From Phycisphaeraceae bacterium (lineage in GTDB: Bacteria; Planctomycetota; Phycisphaerae; Phycisphaerales; UBA1924), in assembly GCA_020639135.1 (NCBI GenBank), contig JACKHE010000006.1, positions 186,001 to 250,000 on the forward strand: 64,000 bases of DNA, given 5' to 3'. The notes beneath the pieces were generated by a model. It did not search any database. It was not told the origin of the DNA and saw only the letters and a program-made list of their open reading frames with translations. Position numbers and translations under genes: made by a program. Below are positions 25,701 to 34,006 of this stretch, one piece after another; the stretch's first letter is position 1; each line of letters begins with the position of its first letter.

Positions 25701-26268
25701 CCTCTCGCAGGTAAGAAGCCAGCTCCACTTCTGACTTGAGCCGACGCCCCTCGGGCGACAGGTATGAACCGTCGGTCTGCCAGCCGACACTACCCTCCAT
25801 TACGGTGGCGCCCTTGCCGTGGGGGTGCTCGTATTCAACCGTGTACATGTAGACTTCGCCAAGCCCCGTTGCGATCGGCCCCATGGTGGTTTCAACGCCT
25901 GGCGGAAGGCTGCCGCTGGCTTCGCGGAGACGTTCACCAACTTGCTGACGAGCGAAATAGATGTCAACGCCATCATCAAAAACAGCCGTAACCTGCGAAA
26001 ACCCATTGCGCGAAATAGAGCGGGTGTATTGCAGACCTCGGATCCCCGCCAGAGCGTTTTCCATCGGGAAGGTCACTTGCTGCTCAACTTCAAACGGCGA
26101 CAAGCTCGGCGCGAGCGCATTGATCTGCACCTGATTGTTTGTGATGTCAGGCACCGCGTCGATGGGAAGCTTCTGAAGCTGGAATATGCCCAGGATAGCA
26201 ACGGCAATCGTTAGAATTACGATTAGCGTTCGGTTCTTGATAGAGAAATGGAGCAGTGTTTCAAGCAT
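22750..26268 (-). CDS. czcA: CzcA-type divalent-metal efflux RND permease
   Basis: A 1172-residue inner-membrane RND antiporter. The TM4 motif is GAIDFGLIVDGAVIIVENC, the DFG-x3-DGA form associated with Co/Zn/Cd transporters, unlike the other RND pump in this window. Other signatures are 'VPDITNNQVQINALAPSLSP', 'FSKTGTAELASDPMPPNVSD' and 'QPIQMRFNELISGVRGDVAI'. A His/Asp/Glu-rich loop (HADEGHDEHGEEDG) lies in the second periplasmic half and may gather metal ions. The start at MLETLL has AGGAAA upstream; an earlier in-frame ATG lacks one. Codon use is visibly less GC-rich than in the flanks. Confidence 0.92.
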   Translation of the reverse strand: MLETLLHFSIKNRTLIVILTIAVAILGIFQLQKLPIDAVPDITNNQVQINALAPSLSPFEVEQQVTFPMENALAGIRGLQYTRSISRNGFSQVTAVFDDGVDIYFARQQVGERLREASGSLPPGVETTMGPIATGLGEVYMYTVEYEHPHGKGATVMEGSVGWQTDGSYLSPEGRRLKSEVELASYLREVQDWIIRIQLKGVKGVAGVDAIGGYVKQYHVQPDPMKLVSYGLTFGDVIEALEKNNISTGAGYVEHKGESYLVRATGRIKSIEEIEGIVIGTRGGVPIYVRDIVRADGSGVGIGRELRTGSASENGEDVVVGTAIMLIGENSRTVAAAVDAKMTDIRRSLPAGIKAKTVLNRTKLVDATIHTVQKNLIEGAILVIIVLLLLLGNWRAALICASAIPLAMLMTATGMVQNGVSGNLMSLGAIDFGLIVDGAVIIVENCLRRLAEKQHKEERLLTLQERLHEVLIASKEMIQPSVFGQAIIITVYFPILALTGVEGKMFHPMAMTVIFALIGAFILSLTFIPAMVALCIRGKVTEKDMFLIRWVKTLYEPVLMWSMRFRYLVVLLAVLSFVSSAALFTRLGQEFVPTLDEKDIAMHAMRIASTSLSQSQKMQYDVERAVATFPEVAFTFSKTGTAELASDPMPPNVSDTFIILKNKSEWRSEAELDSLISAMTESIQNADAHADEGHDEHGEEDGGSSQTHKGKIIKLLQLVVGQVPGNNLEFTQPIQMRFNELISGVRGDVAIKVYGDDFPSMQRSAASVLATLQSVRGAEDAKVEQTEGLPVMTVEPDRPALARYGLSVSDVQDVVAVAMGGRDAGLVFEGDRRFDLVVRLPDDLRGKIDILERLMIPLPRGDGEEPKMPVQVASVDAGTGMLQMQNEMGFVPLGAVANVEIAEGVNQISRENGKRRIVVQCNVRGRDLGSFVAEAQQKMNQVNLPAGQWLVWGGQYENLVAAKERLTFVVPVCFLMIFFLLFSTFKSVKYALLVFAAVPLGLTGGIVALWLRGMPFSISAAVGFIALSGVAVLNGLVMVSFINQLRREGMSRDAAITRGSLVRVRPVLMTAMVASLGFVPMALATGTGSEVQRPLATVVIGGLISSTLLTLVVLPALYRMFTGAGGNGLPGPRAEAWELDESNQSADALPAMANNHGAGSTSHDVYTTDPSS

Positions 26269-26343
26269 GTCGTGTGTTTCCTGCTGATGCGCACCAGCGC
26301 GTGGTCGCTTTGAACAGAGATGTTGCAGATTCAACTATTCGTT

Positions 26344-27705
26344 TTAGTGCTCATGAGCAGCCGTACTCTTCCCGAGTTCAGCCTTGAGAATAAAAGTCCC
26401 AGAGATAACGAATTGCTCGCCTTCGACAAGGCCGCTCAAGATGGGAACCAATCCACCGACGCTCTTGCCAACCGTCACTGCACGCCTAGCAAATGTGTTC
26501 GGTTCGTTAGGGACCGGAACGAAGACCGCAGGACCGCCCTCGACCGTCTGAATCGCCTCGTCCGGCACCGCGATAACCGGGATGGGATCCTCACCATCAT
26601 GATTTGTTAGGACGATCTCGGCCTGCGCGAACATGCCCGGCTTGAGCGACAGTTCGGTCACGGGCACGAGGATCCGAACCTGCGCGGTGCGCGTCATCGG
26701 ATCGACGAGCGGAGTGATATAATCAACCTCGCCTTCAAATGTTGCTGCTGTCGAGCCGGATGTCGAACCGATCGTGACCCAGGCTTTGGCGCCGCGAAAG
26801 ACACCCATGAGCTTGGACTCGGGCACATCAGCCAGCACCCAAAGTGTTCGCAAATCTGCAAGAACCATGAGAGATTCGCGATCGGGACTGACCAATTCAC
26901 CCAATGTCACCTCTCGCTGCACCACGACCCCGTCGATCGCAGCCTTGATGGCGTATCGTGGCGCGATCTCGCCAGTCGTGGCAAGAGACATCACGGTGTC
27001 CTGCTTCATCCCAAGCAGGTGCAGCCGGTTCTCCGACGCCATTGCAGCGGCTTCGGCTGCCTTGACGTTGGCGACCGCAGCCTTGTACTCAGCCTCGCGC
27101 CTCTGGACTTCGGTGAGTGAAATCCCCTGTGATTGCACATAAAGCCCATTGGCTCGTTCCCATGCGACTTTGGCTAAATCAACCGCAGGACCTGCGGTTT
27201 GAATAGCGGTCCGCTTCTGAAGAAAATCTGCTTGCGCCTCACCAAGCTCGGGGCTCTCAACAATTACTAGGTCATCACCCGCTTTAACTGTGTCCCCCTG
27301 CCGCACTAGGACTTCAACTGCTCGGCCCCGAACCAGCGAGCCCACGTGCGCCATCGCCTCGGTGTTGAATGCCACTCGCGCGGGTGCAACCACGGTCGGG
27401 TTGAGCACCCAGAGTTGCGCGGACTCCACCCGAATGCCATACGACTCGATCGAAACCGCTGAGATTATGACCTCATCGGCGTGGGACTCTTCTCCTCCCC
27501 CCGCCTCAGCGTGCCCGTGATCGTGCCCTTCGCCCTCGTTGTGATCATCGACGATTGCCGCAACATCGGCTTGAGCATGGGCGCCGCCTTCGGCACGATC
27601 GCTGCAACCCCCCGACATCGTGATAGCGAGTAGCGCAGACACAAACGTCGGAATACCCATCAGTCGGTGAATCAGATTGCTTTGCATTTTTGCGTGTGAA
27701 GTCAT
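26344..27705 (-). CDS. czcB: CzcB-type periplasmic adaptor, lipoprotein
   Basis: A 453-residue membrane-fusion protein. The N-terminus has a hydrophobic segment and a lipobox-like S-G-G-C. A His/Asp/Glu-rich segment (DDHNEGEGHDHGHAEAGGGE; residues about 51-70) probably binds metal. The adaptor core includes 'ALVVAPARVAFNTEAMAHVG'-type strands, a coiled-coil hairpin (residues about 140-205) and 'LVSPDRESLMVLADLRTLWV'. The C-terminal beta domain ends 'VISGTFILKAELGKSTAAHEH'. It sits between czcC and czcA at 50 and 75 nt spacing. It would link CzcA to the outer-membrane channel. Confidence 0.88.
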   Translation of the reverse strand: MTSHAKMQSNLIHRLMGIPTFVSALLAITMSGGCSDRAEGGAHAQADVAAIVDDHNEGEGHDHGHAEAGGGEESHADEVIISAVSIESYGIRVESAQLWVLNPTVVAPARVAFNTEAMAHVGSLVRGRAVEVLVRQGDTVKAGDDLVIVESPELGEAQADFLQKRTAIQTAGPAVDLAKVAWERANGLYVQSQGISLTEVQRREAEYKAAVANVKAAEAAAMASENRLHLLGMKQDTVMSLATTGEIAPRYAIKAAIDGVVVQREVTLGELVSPDRESLMVLADLRTLWVLADVPESKLMGVFRGAKAWVTIGSTSGSTAATFEGEVDYITPLVDPMTRTAQVRILVPVTELSLKPGMFAQAEIVLTNHDGEDPIPVIAVPDEAIQTVEGGPAVFVPVPNEPNTFARRAVTVGKSVGGLVPILSGLVEGEQFVISGTFILKAELGKSTAAHEH

Positions 27706-27755
27706 GTTTCTTTGCCTCGGATTGATCCGGTGAACAGGCGCCCGGAGTATTTCAG

Positions 27756-29210
27756 TTATTTGCGGTTTACAGTCACTGTGGTCAGGAGAGGAGCGTCAGC
27801 ATCAGACTGGGATAAACCGTCAGCATCGGATGAAGGCAACGGCGGCCTTGCTAGCGAGGCGGCGACCCCAGGACCGCCAACCGCGCGTTGGAGACGCCCC
27901 AAGGCGCTCGCGGCCTGTCGCTCAACCTCGATTGAACGTGCTTGAGAGACGCGCAGATCTTGTTCTGCGAGAAACAGCGCTGTCACATCCGTCTGGCCAG
28001 CTTGATACGCATCCTCCGCGAGTTGACGACGCTGTTGCTGGAGCGGGATGAGTTGATTCTGAATGCGCGCCAGATTCGATTTACTGGCTACAAGCGTCTG
28101 AAACGCTATGCGAACTTCCTCGACTATTTTTCGCTTGGCGAGTGTCAGGTCGTGGCGCGCTTCGATCTGTTCAGCGGTCAAGCGAGCGCGACGGGCCTGG
28201 CCGGTATCAAAGATCGGGATCGGTGTCGAGACCGATGGCCCTACAAATGTGTCTCCCTCGGATACGACATCAACACCGACATTTGCACCCTCCCAGGGGA
28301 GGAGGCGAACAAGCGCTTCATCATCCCCCAGTGCTTTCAAACGCCAAGCGATGGCCTGAATCTCGGGACGCTTCTGCAGCGCGGTATCAACCCACGCAGT
28401 TTCCGATAGATCCCCGACCTCTGGGGCAACCCAGTCATCAAGACTCCATGTCGCTGCTGATGATGGCTCACCGATTAAGCGGGCGAGCCGAAGCCGTTCC
28501 TCTCTCTCAGCAAGCCGGGTGCGGTCAATTTCAACTTCAAGATCAACTCGCTGGGCATCGAGCGTAACAACATCACCCCGCGTGCCTTCACCGGCATCTA
28601 ATCTGGCTTTGGCCGCCGCAGCCAGCTTCTCAAGCAGTCCCAGTCTCTCTTCGAGCAAAGGAACAAGCGCCGCCGATGCCTGTGCAGCAGAGTATCTTTC
28701 CTGCACTTCGCTGGTCACATCGAGAGCTACCGTCACCGCTTCTGCAGCCACCTGACGGAGTCGATTGTCGGCCGCGCTTGATCGACGTGGAATCTGCAAT
28801 GCCTGGACAAAGTCCTGCGTGAGCGAGGCTTCGATCTGCGGTGAACCTGGCCCCCAGCGGAGTACAACGTTGAGCACCGGGTTAGGAAGGAGCCTGGCCT
28901 GGTCTGCATCGGCCATCGCAATACGAATACGAGCCATCGCCGCTTGAATCCCTGGGTCTGTCATAACCGCACGACGAACTGCATCTGAAAGCGTCAGTGA
29001 ACCGAGAACCATGTCTGGTTCGTTAATTGGTCCTCCATCCGGGCCCACGAGTCGGTACTCAACCGGGGCGGATAGACCGATTGCATCCGCCATGGACTGC
29101 GAAGCGTCAGTATCCACACGAGGTGTTGACTGGCACCCGCTCATAATGGCGGCAGTGCAGGCGAAACATGCAATGGAAACTCTTGATGTGAACCAAAAAT
29201 TACAGGGCAT
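27756..29210 (-). CDS. czcC: CzcC-type outer-membrane efflux protein (TolC family), lipoprotein
   Basis: A 484-residue outer-membrane factor. The signal region ends with I-M-S-G-C, a lipobox. OEP repeats are visible: 'LSDAVRRAVMTDPGIQAAMA' starts the first, with 'VLRWGPGSPQIEASLTQDF', and a second follows 'QKRPEIQAIAWRLKALGDDE' with 'VSTPIPIFDTGQARRARLTA'. Long Ala/Gln/Arg-rich helices form the periplasmic tunnel. It is the first gene of the czc operon and is separated by 325 nt from the small Cys-rich gene upstream. CzcC for Zn/Co/Cd is inferred from its partner permease. Confidence 0.88.
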   Translation of the reverse strand: MPCNFWFTSRVSIACFACTAAIMSGCQSTPRVDTDASQSMADAIGLSAPVEYRLVGPDGGPINEPDMVLGSLTLSDAVRRAVMTDPGIQAAMARIRIAMADADQARLLPNPVLNVVLRWGPGSPQIEASLTQDFVQALQIPRRSSAADNRLRQVAAEAVTVALDVTSEVQERYSAAQASAALVPLLEERLGLLEKLAAAAKARLDAGEGTRGDVVTLDAQRVDLEVEIDRTRLAEREERLRLARLIGEPSSAATWSLDDWVAPEVGDLSETAWVDTALQKRPEIQAIAWRLKALGDDEALVRLLPWEGANVGVDVVSEGDTFVGPSVSTPIPIFDTGQARRARLTAEQIEARHDLTLAKRKIVEEVRIAFQTLVASKSNLARIQNQLIPLQQQRRQLAEDAYQAGQTDVTALFLAEQDLRVSQARSIEVERQAASALGRLQRAVGGPGVAASLARPPLPSSDADGLSQSDADAPLLTTVTVNRK

Positions 29211-29535
29211 AGGTTGGATCCGTTACGGCGTGGTGAGCCGAGTTTTCAGCACAGTTAGTGATCTGAACTTGCCCGCGATCGTCGCATGGAGCCATGGTTT
29301 GACGGCAGGTTTCGTGTGTCTAGATTTTTGATAATGCCCGTCCGAACGCGTGCATTTTGCGGAAAAGCCAATCCCAATCGGCGCGTAATTCGCGCGTTTC
29401 AGAAGGCCATCAAGCAGGCAGGTTTCGGTCGGGGCAGCGCTTTTACAATCTCACGAGATACGGGCTGTGTAATGGCGCAACGTAGGCGCAGCGCAGCACA
29501 TAAACGCTCGTGAGAGCGATCAGCGCGAACAAGAA
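29211..29535. other. intergenic region upstream of czc operon; no gene supported
   Basis: This 325-nt stretch precedes czcC and follows the 3' end of the small Cys-rich gene. It is less GC-rich than the chromosome. It contains a short inverted repeat GCGCG-TAATT-CGCGC (29381-29395), a possible operator, and a + strand frame ending at 29513 with no recognisable protein features. I see no metal-regulator gene here. The czc promoter probably lies in this gap. Confidence 0.4.
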
Positions 29536-29997
29536 CTACACGTTCAAAATGACTGTGCGTAGCCGAGCTACAGTGTCGGGTGGCTTGACTGAAGCCCCCA
29601 TGTGCGCAGTGAAACGCTGTTCAAACAGCACACCATGCGCCATCCTCTGAACAATCAGGGAGGCCAAATCTTTGAAGTGAACCGTATTTCCAGAACTCGA
29701 TTTCGGCACTAGCTTCGTGGTGTAGTACGACAGCTCGCCAATAGGAGTGTCTTTGCACGGGTGAGGCGTGTGACCGACGTCCTCGTGCTCGCCCTGATCT
29801 TGGATATCGGATTCAACCGAATCGCATGCCGCGGCACAGGACTCATCCACTAACTTCGAGCAGCCAAGTTCTACGCTTATTCGGCCCTGAGTGTCCTCGC
29901 AATGGACCGCAATCTGCCCAACCACACTCTGCCCCAAGCCGAAGGTGAGGAGGCAGAGTGCTGCGATGAGGCGTTGGATGGCGTATTTGCGTGTCAT
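29536..29997 (-). CDS. small exported Cys/His-containing protein preceding the czc operon
   Basis: A 153-residue protein with a signal peptide (RLIAALCLLTFGLGQSVVG). The mature part has six Cys residues (HCEDTQ, LGCSKL, ESCAAACDS, HPCKDT) and an acidic His-containing stretch (DQGEHEDVGHTPHPC). The C-terminus 'DTVARLRTVILNV' resembles the ends of small planctomycete proteins of unknown function. It reads in the same direction as czcC and sits in a position analogous to the Cys-rich gene ahead of cusC. A periplasmic metal-binding role is inferred. Confidence 0.7.
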   Translation of the reverse strand: MTRKYAIQRLIAALCLLTFGLGQSVVGQIAVHCEDTQGRISVELGCSKLVDESCAAACDSVESDIQDQGEHEDVGHTPHPCKDTPIGELSYYTTKLVPKSSSGNTVHFKDLASLIVQRMAHGVLFEQRFTAHMGASVKPPDTVARLRTVILNV

Positions 29998-30539
29998 GTG
30001 ACTCTACAAGGATACCTACACCAGATGCCAAGGGTTCGCCGAGAGGCAAAGAATCGGTTCTTTGGCCAATGAATCTTGAGCCATATTTCTGTTCGATCGG
30101 GGGCAAACGCGGTTAGTGTGTACAAAAATTCTCGATTCGTTCTAGCCCGGTGAATGAGAGATAAAGGTTCTGCCCCGAAGAGTATACAAGCAATCTGGAT
30201 GCGCGCGATCAACCCTCTTTCTACATCGGACCGCACCGGCGGGTTTCCGGTCTTGTTGGGCATTTAGCGTTCAAGGACCACGTGAAGAGCAGGTAATGGG
30301 TGGATTCAAGTCAGGTGGCGCCGGGAGAATACTCAGTTGGCCGTCACCCCGACCCTGAGTCGGGCTGTTCACCAGCCACATTTCCCGCCGAGGGCCGCTG
30401 AGAGGCGAATCCAAGTCTTTGAACCCGTTCCTCTCGGGGAGCTTTGCAGGCCCGTGTCCAAGCGACGCGGGCCTTTTTGTTTCCAGGGAAAGCGCTGGGT
30501 TTGAGGTTCGTGGAATGTGAGAACGGCGTCCCTCGGTGA
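29998..30539. other. 542-nt gene-free stretch at the right edge of the metal island
   Basis: No protein-coding frame with convincing features is present. The left half is relatively AT-rich like the island. From about 30290 the sequence becomes GC-rich with several self-complementary segments (for example GAGAGG...CCTCTC between 30399 and 30435), and it ends at a strong + strand terminator. No tRNA could be folded. A small RNA gene is possible. Direct repeats marking an integration site were not found by eye. Confidence 0.4.
30447..30478 (+). terminator. intrinsic terminator, + strand
   Basis: The stem AGGCCCGTGTC (30448-30458) pairs with GACGCGGGCCT (30464-30474), with one G-U pair and a CAAGC loop, and is followed by TTTTT. 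It terminates + strand transcription, yet no + strand protein gene lies upstream, so it may end an RNA gene. Confidence 0.75.
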
Positions 30540-32369
30540 TCAACCTCCGCCGTAGCGTCGGATCATGGTTCTCGCCCGGGACTCGAAGGCCGGTTTCTCA
30601 TCCTCCGGGATTCTGTCGTCGGCCGCGAGCTTCTCGGCGGCCTGCCGGAAGGACTCCGCGGCCGCCGCCTTGTCGCCGATAGCGATGTAGCCGTCGCCCA
30701 GGCTGTCGGAGGCGTTCGCCGAGTCGGGGTGCATCTCGACGAGTAGCCGGAAGACGGCGACCGCCTGCTGGGGTCTGCTGTCGAGGAGCCGGTAGCCGAA
30801 CAGGTTCAGTGCGTTCTCGTCCATGCCTCCGGCCCGCAGCTTGTCGATGGCTTCTCCGGTGCGGCCGGCGTCGAGGAGCGTCATGTACGACACGTAGTCA
30901 TCCGGCAGACGCGGCCTCACCCGCAGCTCCTTCTCGTCGGTGCGGAAGTAGCCCGTCACCTCGCCGGCTTCGTTGCGTTCGAACCGGAACCTGGCGCCGT
31001 CGCTCTGCGTGATGAACTCGTCATCATCGGTCGGGATCCACCAGGTGGAGTCGTCACTGAGGAGCCAGCGGGACATCAGGCGGTCGCCTTCCCGGGTCAG
31101 TTCGATCACGGAATCGTCCCGGACGAGGTAGCGGCCGGCCAGCTCGTCGAGCTTGTCTGCGGAGACATCCGGCGCGACGACCGGGTCGATCGAGATACCT
31201 GGCCAGTCGAAGGCGCGCGTGACCGCGTGACGGATCTCGAGCGCCAACGCGCCGAAGTTGTCGGAGTTGCCCATCATGACGAGCCCGCGGCCGCCTTCGG
31301 GGCTGGCGACAGCGAACGCCTGGAATCCCGCATCGACGCCGCCGTGACTGAAGAGCGGTCCGCCTCCCCAATCGACCTGGAAGAAGCCCAGCCCCGAACC
31401 GTCCCGCACCGGCGTGATCATCTCCAGGGCGGTCTCCCTGCTCAGCAGTGTTCCCGCGTCGCCGCGCAGCGCCTTCTGCACGTCGAGGAGGAACCTGGCG
31501 AGGTCGGTCGCCGTGGTCCAGAGCCCGGCCGCGGCCATCTCGGGGTATGTGTGCCGTTTACCCCAGATCGGAGCGCCGTTCGACAGGTATCCGACGGCGG
31601 CGTGCTTGAGCTTGCCCGGCGGGAGTGGCTGCTCGTACGTGCTCTGCGTCATGCCGATCGGTCCGAGGACCCGCCGCCGCATCATCTCGGGGTAGGGAAG
31701 CCCGGCGAGGTCGGTCATCGCCAGCTGCATGACCGTCGTGCCGCCGCCGGAGTAACGAAGCTGGGCGCCGGGAACGAGATCGACGACAACGGGTGGCGAG
31801 TTGGCCGGGGGGACGCCATCGAGCACCTGAACGATCGTCGGGACGTCGGCGTCGATCGGGTAGCCGGCGAAGCCGTGCACGGTTGTGCCGCCGGTGTGAC
31901 TGAGCAGTCGGCGGGGCGTGACGGGGTTCACCGCGGTGAACTCGTTCTCCGGGAGTTTCCAGCTCGTCAGGATCGTGTTGATCGGCGCGTCCAGGTCGAG
32001 CTCGCCGTTCTGCGCCGCCGCCAGCACGGCGGCCGCCGCCACGGGCTTGCTGATCGACCCTGCAAGGAAGAGTGTGTCAGTCGTCGCCGGGACGCCCCCC
32101 TCGGCGTCGGCGAGGCCAAAGGCCTCGGCCCAGACAATCTCGTAGTTGTCGATCACCGCGATGCTCACCGCCCTGACCTTGTAGTGCGCCATCCGCTCCT
32201 CGAGGCTCCAGCCGGGCTCGCCGACGACCGTGACTTCCGGTTCGAGCCCCTGGACAACCGCCGCCGCCTCGGGGATTCGCGCCGTCGGTGGTTCGCCGAT
32301 GACCGATGTCGCGCACCCGGCGCCGACCGAGAGCGCCGGTAGCGTCAGGCAGAGGACGAAACGCTTCAT
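30540..32369 (-). CDS. serine hydrolase (beta-lactamase/class C penicillin-binding-protein fold), lipoprotein, with helical repeat C-terminus
   Basis: A 609-residue exported protein. The lipobox G-A-G-C places the acylated Cys at residue 19. The catalytic SxxK motif is S105-I-S-K108 (FLAGSISKPV), a Tyr-Ser-Gly motif appears in 'LRYSGGGTTVMQLAM', and an 'HGGVDAGFQ' segment corresponds to the HxG region. After the hydrolase domain (about 45-400) comes a DUF3471-like beta region, then helical TPR-like repeats near the C-terminus (AVFRLLVEMHPDSANASDSL). AGGAG precedes the ATG by 6 nt. Such proteins act on peptides or esters in the periplasm; antibiotic resistance is not implied. Confidence 0.85.
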   Translation of the reverse strand: MKRFVLCLTLPALSVGAGCATSVIGEPPTARIPEAAAVVQGLEPEVTVVGEPGWSLEERMAHYKVRAVSIAVIDNYEIVWAEAFGLADAEGGVPATTDTLFLAGSISKPVAAAAVLAAAQNGELDLDAPINTILTSWKLPENEFTAVNPVTPRRLLSHTGGTTVHGFAGYPIDADVPTIVQVLDGVPPANSPPVVVDLVPGAQLRYSGGGTTVMQLAMTDLAGLPYPEMMRRRVLGPIGMTQSTYEQPLPPGKLKHAAVGYLSNGAPIWGKRHTYPEMAAAGLWTTATDLARFLLDVQKALRGDAGTLLSRETALEMITPVRDGSGLGFFQVDWGGGPLFSHGGVDAGFQAFAVASPEGGRGLVMMGNSDNFGALALEIRHAVTRAFDWPGISIDPVVAPDVSADKLDELAGRYLVRDDSVIELTREGDRLMSRWLLSDDSTWWIPTDDDEFITQSDGARFRFERNEAGEVTGYFRTDEKELRVRPRLPDDYVSYMTLLDAGRTGEAIDKLRAGGMDENALNLFGYRLLDSRPQQAVAVFRLLVEMHPDSANASDSLGDGYIAIGDKAAAAESFRQAAEKLAADDRIPEDEKPAFESRARTMIRRYGGG

Positions 32370-32544
32370 GAAGTGCTCCTTCCGGATTCGATGGGATCTC
32401 ATCCGCGGCGGCAGCATGGCAGATGTTCGGACTCGGGGGCGTACCTGAGCCGTGCTCTCGGGATGCGGGCCCGGTTGTTTCTTGTATCCTGACGGATCGG
32501 TCTGGATTGTTCGCTGACTTCGATTGCATTCGTCGGGGAATCCA

Positions 32545-33117
32545 ATGCTTGCTGATCACTTCCGCGACACCTGGATTGCGGGCGCCATTGCATTCTTCTT
32601 GATCGTCAACATCACAGGATGCGCCGCCCCCCGGTCCCCCTGGGCCGATCTTCAGCATGACACCGCCCACGGATTCCAGGACCCGCTGCTCGATCGGTTG
32701 ATCGGCGACTGGGTGCTCGAGGGGCGGATCGCGGGCAAGGACGTCGTGCACGACGTCACGGCCGAGTGGGTGGTGGGGCATCAGTACCTGCGGTTTGTCG
32801 AGCTTTCGCGGGAGCGGGAGGACGACGGGGCGCGCGCGTACGAGGCCATCGTCCTCATCGGCTGGGATGCTCAGCAAGACCGCTACGCCTGCCTGTGGCT
32901 CGACTCGACCGGCGGGAGCGGGCTCGTCAACGGGCTCATCGGCTACGCGGCGCCTTCCGATGACCGCCTGGTCTTCCGGTACGACTACGAAGACTTCAAC
33001 TTCCGCACCGTGTTCATATTCGACAGGGACCTGGATCGTTGGCGCTGGGAGATGGACGCCGTCCGGGGCGAGGAGCTCCGGCCCTTCGCGCGGCTGACAA
33101 TGACGCGGGTGCACTGA
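32545..33117 (+). CDS. lipoprotein with DUF1579-like beta-barrel domain
   Basis: A 190-residue protein. The signal segment (WIAGAIAFFLIVNITGC) ends in the lipobox I-T-G-C. The mature domain begins 'DPLLDRLIGDWVLEGRIAGK' and continues through 'TAEWVVGHQYLRFVELSRE' and 'DRYACLWLDSTGGSG', the pattern of DUF1579-type lipocalin-like proteins that bind small ligands. GGGGA lies 6 nt before the ATG at 32545; an upstream TTG is less likely. It is divergent from the serine hydrolase gene. Function is unknown. Confidence 0.72.
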   Translation: MLADHFRDTWIAGAIAFFLIVNITGCAAPRSPWADLQHDTAHGFQDPLLDRLIGDWVLEGRIAGKDVVHDVTAEWVVGHQYLRFVELSREREDDGARAYEAIVLIGWDAQQDRYACLWLDSTGGSGLVNGLIGYAAPSDDRLVFRYDYEDFNFRTVFIFDRDLDRWRWEMDAVRGEELRPFARLTMTRVH

Positions 33118-33137
33118 TCGCGCTGACGAGCGGCCGG

Positions 33138-33542
33138 CTACCGGTCCTTCAGTCTCCGTACGAATCGCAGCCCCGACCAGACATCGTCGATCGCGCAGGT
33201 CTTGTTGTCCACGAGTCCCAGGGCGAGGCCGATCTCGCGGACCCGGGCGTCGGAGAGGTCGGTCGGGACGCCGGAGGCCTTCTTGGGCCAGCCCAGCCAG
33301 AGCATGCCTGCGGTGGTGAGGCGCTTCGGGAGATTCTCCGCGGTTCGCTCCATCTCGCCGGCGCTGTCGGTCAGGAGCATGATCAGGTCGAAGGGGCGCG
33401 AACCGCGGAGGGCGGTGTGAATCTCGACGTCGTCGTCGAGGTCGTCCAACGGGGCCTCGGTCGCCTGCTTCAGCAGCGCGATGCGGTGGCCCGGTTTGAT
33501 GCCGAGCTTCTTCGGGAGTGGTGTGCCTGAGTATCCGGCCAT
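33138..33542 (-). CDS. DUF3052-family protein
   Basis: A 134-residue cytoplasmic protein. The opening MAGYSGTPLPKKLGIKPG is typical of DUF3052 proteins, followed by 'PFDLIMLLTDSAGEMERTAE' and 'LWLGWPKKASGVPTDLSDAR'. An upstream ATG (33575) is in frame, but the family normally begins at MAGYSG; neither has a clear ribosome-binding site. It converges with the upstream lipoprotein gene, with a 20-nt gap. The function of the family is not known. Confidence 0.8.
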   Translation of the reverse strand: MAGYSGTPLPKKLGIKPGHRIALLKQATEAPLDDLDDDVEIHTALRGSRPFDLIMLLTDSAGEMERTAENLPKRLTTAGMLWLGWPKKASGVPTDLSDARVREIGLALGLVDNKTCAIDDVWSGLRFVRRLKDR

Positions 33543-33629
33543 TGTGTGTGCCCAGTGGGTTTGGCTGATTGTCATCAGCCTACGACTCGGGCGGTCACCT
33601 GACCAGAGCGTGCGGCGCGGGGTGCGTGT

Positions 33630-33848
33630 TCACGCCATCTTGCGCATCAGGTACAGCGCCGAGGCGGTCAGCCCGGACAGGCCCCACAGCGCCAGCATGG
33701 TGTGGGCGAAGAAGGGGATGACGCTCAGGGCGAGGCCGGACAGAAGGCAGCCGAAGTCCGGCGCCTTCTTGCCGTAGATGAGCAGCCCGAGGCCGATCGC
33801 GCCGATGAGCATGCCGGAGAAAAGAACCGCCGGGTTGTCGAAGTCCAT
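33630..33848 (-). CDS. small two-helix membrane protein
   Basis: A 72-residue protein with two hydrophobic helices (AVLFSGMLIGAIGLGLLIY and LSGLALSVIPFFAHTMLALW) separated by a short basic loop (GKKAPDFGC). AAGGG precedes the ATG with suitable spacing. It lies between the DUF3052 and katG genes in the same direction, with gaps of 87 and 158 nt. No family was recognised with certainty; many GC-rich bacteria carry proteins of this shape. Confidence 0.6.
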   Translation of the reverse strand: MDFDNPAVLFSGMLIGAIGLGLLIYGKKAPDFGCLLSGLALSVIPFFAHTMLALWGLSGLTASALYLMRKMA

Positions 33849-34006
33849 GTCGCCGCCCTTTCCGCTGGAAGGTGATCCCGCGGGATCATCGGGTCCTCAG
33901 GGCGATGTGGGCGCGTGAAACTCCGGAAGGGGTGGGGTCGCGCCGGCGACGCCGCGGCGGAACCGGCCGTGCGGGTTGTTATCGGCCCGGCGCACGGCGC
34001 CGGCGA

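Noticed and set aside
29286..29513. A 75-codon + strand frame upstream of the czc operon
   Set aside because: No ribosome-binding site, no recognisable domain, and it lies in a probable promoter region.
30290..30440. tRNA or SRP RNA gene at the island edge
   Set aside because: Some segments look like D- or T-loops, but no acceptor stem or anticodon arm could be folded and the SRP core GGUCAGG...GGAAGG...GCAGCC is absent.
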